Assembly: GCA_964473895.1 (NCBI GenBank)
Contig: CAYYRE010000137.1
Coordinates: 1-8,552 of the forward strand
Direction: 5' to 3'
Length of the DNA: 8,552 nt
Source: Sulfidibacterium sp964473895
GTDB lineage: Bacteria; Bacteroidota; Bacteroidia; Bacteroidales; F082
The translations under genes were made by a program, and so were the position numbers. Below the pieces are notes generated by a model that searched no databases, was not told the origin of the DNA, and was given only the letters and a program-made list of their open reading frames with translations. Each line of letters starts with the position of its first letter. The stretch's first letter is position 1. This document shows, one piece after another, positions 6,298 through 8,552 of this stretch.

Positions 6298-8283
6298 TTA
6301 CTTTTCCTGTAGGTCCGGTTTCCAAATGTTATTGTCCGGATGTACATCGGGGAGCATTTTATCCGGATCCACCACAACCTCTTTCAATGGGAGGTGAGAG
6401 GGGTACCAGAAAGTGTATTTTCCGCTTTTTTCCCATATTTCCACCGGAAGTCTTACCGTGTCGGTTTGTCCGTCTTGAAGAACAATTTTCAGTGTAACGG
6501 GCATCACCAACTGGTTTTTGTTTGCCAAAGTGATACGTGCACCCTGTGCCGGATCGTTATGCACATATTTCACGCCGGTGACTGCCTGGTCCAGCGTCCA
6601 GTTTTTGATAAACCATCCTTTCCAGAACCAATTCAGGTTTTCGCCCGAGGCGTTGTTCATGGTATGGAAAAAATCAAAAGGTGCCGGGTGCTTGTAAGCC
6701 CATCGCCGGATGTAGGTACGGAAAGCATAATCAAACCGTTTCGGGCCGAGGATGTACTCGCGGAGCAAAACCAATCCCAATGCTGTTTTGTAATAACTCA
6801 CCGGATGGGAATATTTTCGCGGGAAAGCATCGGCATAGGTTATGATGGGCGGCACTTTGTTATTTTGCATCAACGGTACGATATCACGTCCAGGGCTGCC
6901 TCCCTGCGGATTGTATTCGTGGTCGCTTTTGGGGGCAAACTCGCCGTGGTTAAATTTTGCAGTGGCATAAATATCAATAAAGGTATTCATTCCTTCGTCC
7001 ATCCAAGCATATTTCCGTTCGTTGGAGCCCACTATCATGGGAAACCAGTTGTGCCCTATTTCATGATTGGTGACCATCCACAATACGCCTTTTTGAGCCC
7101 GCCATGAACAAAATACCAGACCGGGATATTCCATGCCGCCCACCGGACCGCCCACAGCCGTTGCTGTTGGATAAGGATAGGGAAACCACTGTTTTGAAAA
7201 TATTTCGATACTTCCTTTTAAGTACTCAACAGCCCTGCCCCAACCGTTTTTTCCGGCACTTTCTACGGGGTAATAAGCCATGGCCAATGCGGTTTTGTTA
7301 TGCGGGAGGTTCACCTTTGCTGCATCCCACAAAAAGGCCTTGGAGGCGGCCCAGGTAAAATCGCGGCTGTTTTTCATGGTAAAATGCCACGTCTTTGTTT
7401 CCTTTTGGGAAGGATGGAAAACGTTTTGCGTCACCTCTTTTGCCGTCCGGATGGCGATGGTCTTATCACTCATTCGTGCTTTTTTCAACCGCTTGATTTG
7501 TGCCGGTGTAAGCACTTCTCCCGGGTTTACCAGCTTTCCGGAAGAGGCAACCAACTGGTCCTGCGGCACCTGAAGGAAAATATCAAAATTTCCGTAATCA
7601 AGATAAAACTCCCCGGCACCGAGAAAAGGCAGCAGGTTCCAACCGGTCAGATCATCGTAAACAGCCATCCGCGGGTACCATTGTGCCACATCGTAAATGG
7701 TACCGTTGCGGGAATGCATCCAGCCTGCACGACCATTCCCCTTGGGGGCTAATTGAAAACGGTATCTTATTTTGATTTTTATTGTACCGCCCTTGGCAGG
7801 CAGGGCTTTGGGTAGCCTGATTTGCATGCGGGTATCGGTAAGGAGAAAGTTTGCTTTTGTGTATTTTCCCCCCAAACCAATTTCGACCGATTGAATGTTG
7901 AAGCCGCCGATAAACCTCTTGGGATTAAACGTTTGCGATGCCACCGCCGCGCCTCTCGAGTTTTTTGCAAACCGGTTTTGGTCAAGTTGTAACCACAAGA
8001 AAGAAAGTTTGTCAGGGCTGTTGTTGATATAGGTTATCTCTTCGGTTGCCGAAATGGTTTTACGAAGGGTGTCGAGTGCGGCATGTATCCGGTAATTGGC
8101 CCGGTTGCTCCAATAGCTGGGCCCAGGTTGCCCGTCGGCACTCCTGTATACGGTTCCCGGTTGATGGTCAAACAACGGATCGAAAGCTTTGTGCGGATCG
8201 TACCCTTTTGATTGGGCAAATGTTACTGTTGCCGTAAAAAAAGAAACAAGTACGGCAAAAACAAGGAAAAATGTTTTTTTCAT
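6298..8283 (-). CDS. Exported M1-family metallopeptidase (aminopeptidase-like)
   Basis: The 661-residue product is a zinc peptidase of family M1, predicted to be secreted to the periplasm or beyond and to remove N-terminal residues from peptides. Residues 1-23 form a Sec signal peptide (MKKTFFLVF..., cleavage after TFA). An N-terminal beta-rich domain (about 55-300) precedes the gluzincin catalytic domain. That domain has GGMEYP (382-387) at the exopeptidase-motif position, HEIGH (407-411) and the third zinc ligand in WMDEG (Glu430), i.e. HExxH-x18-E. Tyr497 in SYYKTALG fits the transition-state tyrosine. A beta-sandwich-like C-terminal part covers about 570-661. I see no type IX sorting domain at the end. 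The frame is open 41 codons further upstream, but only the ATG at 8281-8283 places a signal peptide at the N-terminus. It is followed 37 nt later by the kinase gene on the same strand; no functional link between the two is evident. Confidence 0.92.
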   Translation of the reverse strand: MKKTFFLVFAVLVSFFTATVTFAQSKGYDPHKAFDPLFDHQPGTVYRSADGQPGPSYWSNRANYRIHAALDTLRKTISATEEITYINNSPDKLSFLWLQLDQNRFAKNSRGAAVASQTFNPKRFIGGFNIQSVEIGLGGKYTKANFLLTDTRMQIRLPKALPAKGGTIKIKIRYRFQLAPKGNGRAGWMHSRNGTIYDVAQWYPRMAVYDDLTGWNLLPFLGAGEFYLDYGNFDIFLQVPQDQLVASSGKLVNPGEVLTPAQIKRLKKARMSDKTIAIRTAKEVTQNVFHPSQKETKTWHFTMKNSRDFTWAASKAFLWDAAKVNLPHNKTALAMAYYPVESAGKNGWGRAVEYLKGSIEIFSKQWFPYPYPTATAVGGPVGGMEYPGLVFCSWRAQKGVLWMVTNHEIGHNWFPMIVGSNERKYAWMDEGMNTFIDIYATAKFNHGEFAPKSDHEYNPQGGSPGRDIVPLMQNNKVPPIITYADAFPRKYSHPVSYYKTALGLVLLREYILGPKRFDYAFRTYIRRWAYKHPAPFDFFHTMNNASGENLNWFWKGWFIKNWTLDQAVTGVKYVHNDPAQGARITLANKNQLVMPVTLKIVLQDGQTDTVRLPVEIWEKSGKYTFWYPSHLPLKEVVVDPDKMLPDVHPDNNIWKPDLQEK

Positions 8284-8524
8284 TTTGAACCATTTTATGC
8301 CGTGTAAAGTAACGAAATTTTTGAAACAGATGCCTGCCTCTTTCCTTTGCAAAAGCCAGTCCGGAACGGATGGCTCAACTTTTTTTCTGAATTGATTTGA
8401 GGCCATTGCAGGGTGGAAATACTGAAATATATTGTATGACAGAATATTAAATCCCTGAAAGCAGTGAATATTTTAAAATCAACAGCAACTATCTCCCGGC
8501 TTTTACATTTTAATTCAGAGTAAG
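8284..8524. other. Upstream region of the peptidase gene
   Basis: This AT-rich stretch is where the peptidase promoter should lie. Only a near match to the -7 consensus is seen on the - strand (TATATTTC at 8424-8431, last base differing), which would leave a leader of about 135 nt; no supporting -33 element is visible. The 41-codon upstream extension of the peptidase frame (to 8406) has no signal-peptide or domain character and is treated as non-coding. No repeat or RNA structure stands out. Confidence 0.4.
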
Positions 8525-8552
8525 ATGTACCAAAGTCTTGATATCCGGTTAC
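8525..8552 (+). CDS. Possible start of a rightward gene, cut by the window end
   Basis: An ATG at 8525 opens a frame reading MYQSLDIRL that runs off the window. It is preceded by a purine-rich CAGAGTAAG. A TACATTTT (one mismatch to TAnnTTTG) occurs just upstream at about 8506-8513, too near to leave much of a leader. Nine codons are too few to identify a family, and the frame may be chance. If real, it would be divergent from the peptidase gene. Confidence 0.2.

Noticed and set aside
6340..7107. A 255-codon open frame on the + strand
   Set aside because: It lies entirely opposite the M1 peptidase gene, which has clear catalytic motifs. The antisense product has no domain character and is explained by codon bias of the real gene.
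8284..8406. Longer N-terminus for the M1 peptidase (41 extra codons)
   Set aside because: It would bury an obvious signal peptide inside the protein; the added residues show no domain features.
1..8552. Defence, CRISPR, phage or transposon system
   Set aside because: No repeat-spacer array, transposase, integrase, toxin-antitoxin pair or restriction motif was seen on either strand; all sizeable genes are accounted for by housekeeping or envelope families.

Overview
The window looks like chromosome of a Bacteroidota (Bacteroidetes) bacterium. The evidence is a PorW/SprE-type lipoprotein of the type IX secretion/gliding apparatus, three matches to the phylum's -7 promoter consensus TAnnTTTG, A-rich translation starts with almost no Shine-Dalgarno sequence, and a TGS-domain nucleoside kinase of the kind common in this phylum. 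Gene order on the left (PorW, bactofilin, AtpZ, small AtpI-like membrane protein) suggests the Bacteroidia, but genus cannot be told.

Left part, + strand (1-3914): a short leader holds a perfect GC-rich dyad at the very start and a -7 promoter match. It is followed by a tight run of four genes: porW (probably starting at a TTG codon), bactofilin, atpZ and a four-helix membrane protein. Gaps and overlaps (8-nt gap, 20-nt overlap, ATGA overlap) indicate one operon. PorW is an outer-membrane TPR lipoprotein for type IX secretion, bactofilin a self-polymerising beta-helical scaffold, and the last two are small proteins of the kind found at the head of F-type ATP synthase operons. The expected atpB is not next.

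Middle, + strand (3915-4522): greA, encoding the transcript-cleavage factor, has its own promoter and an 11-bp stem-loop with a T-rich tail placed directly after the predicted transcription start. This is the most interesting regulatory structure in the window.

Right part, - strand (4587-8283): an exported M1-family metallopeptidase is followed by a uridine-kinase-like protein with N-terminal TGS and threonyl-tRNA-synthetase-like domains. They are 37 nt apart, with a possible promoter in the gap. They run convergently towards greA. The last 269 bases are non-coding except for a possible gene start at the window edge.

I found no rRNA, tRNA, CRISPR array, insertion sequence or phage gene, and no convincing new defence or mobile system. 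The window is mostly housekeeping and envelope genes. The points deserving a second look are the greA leader, the porW/bactofilin/ATPase-assembly gene run lacking atpB, and the uncharacterised membrane protein in it.
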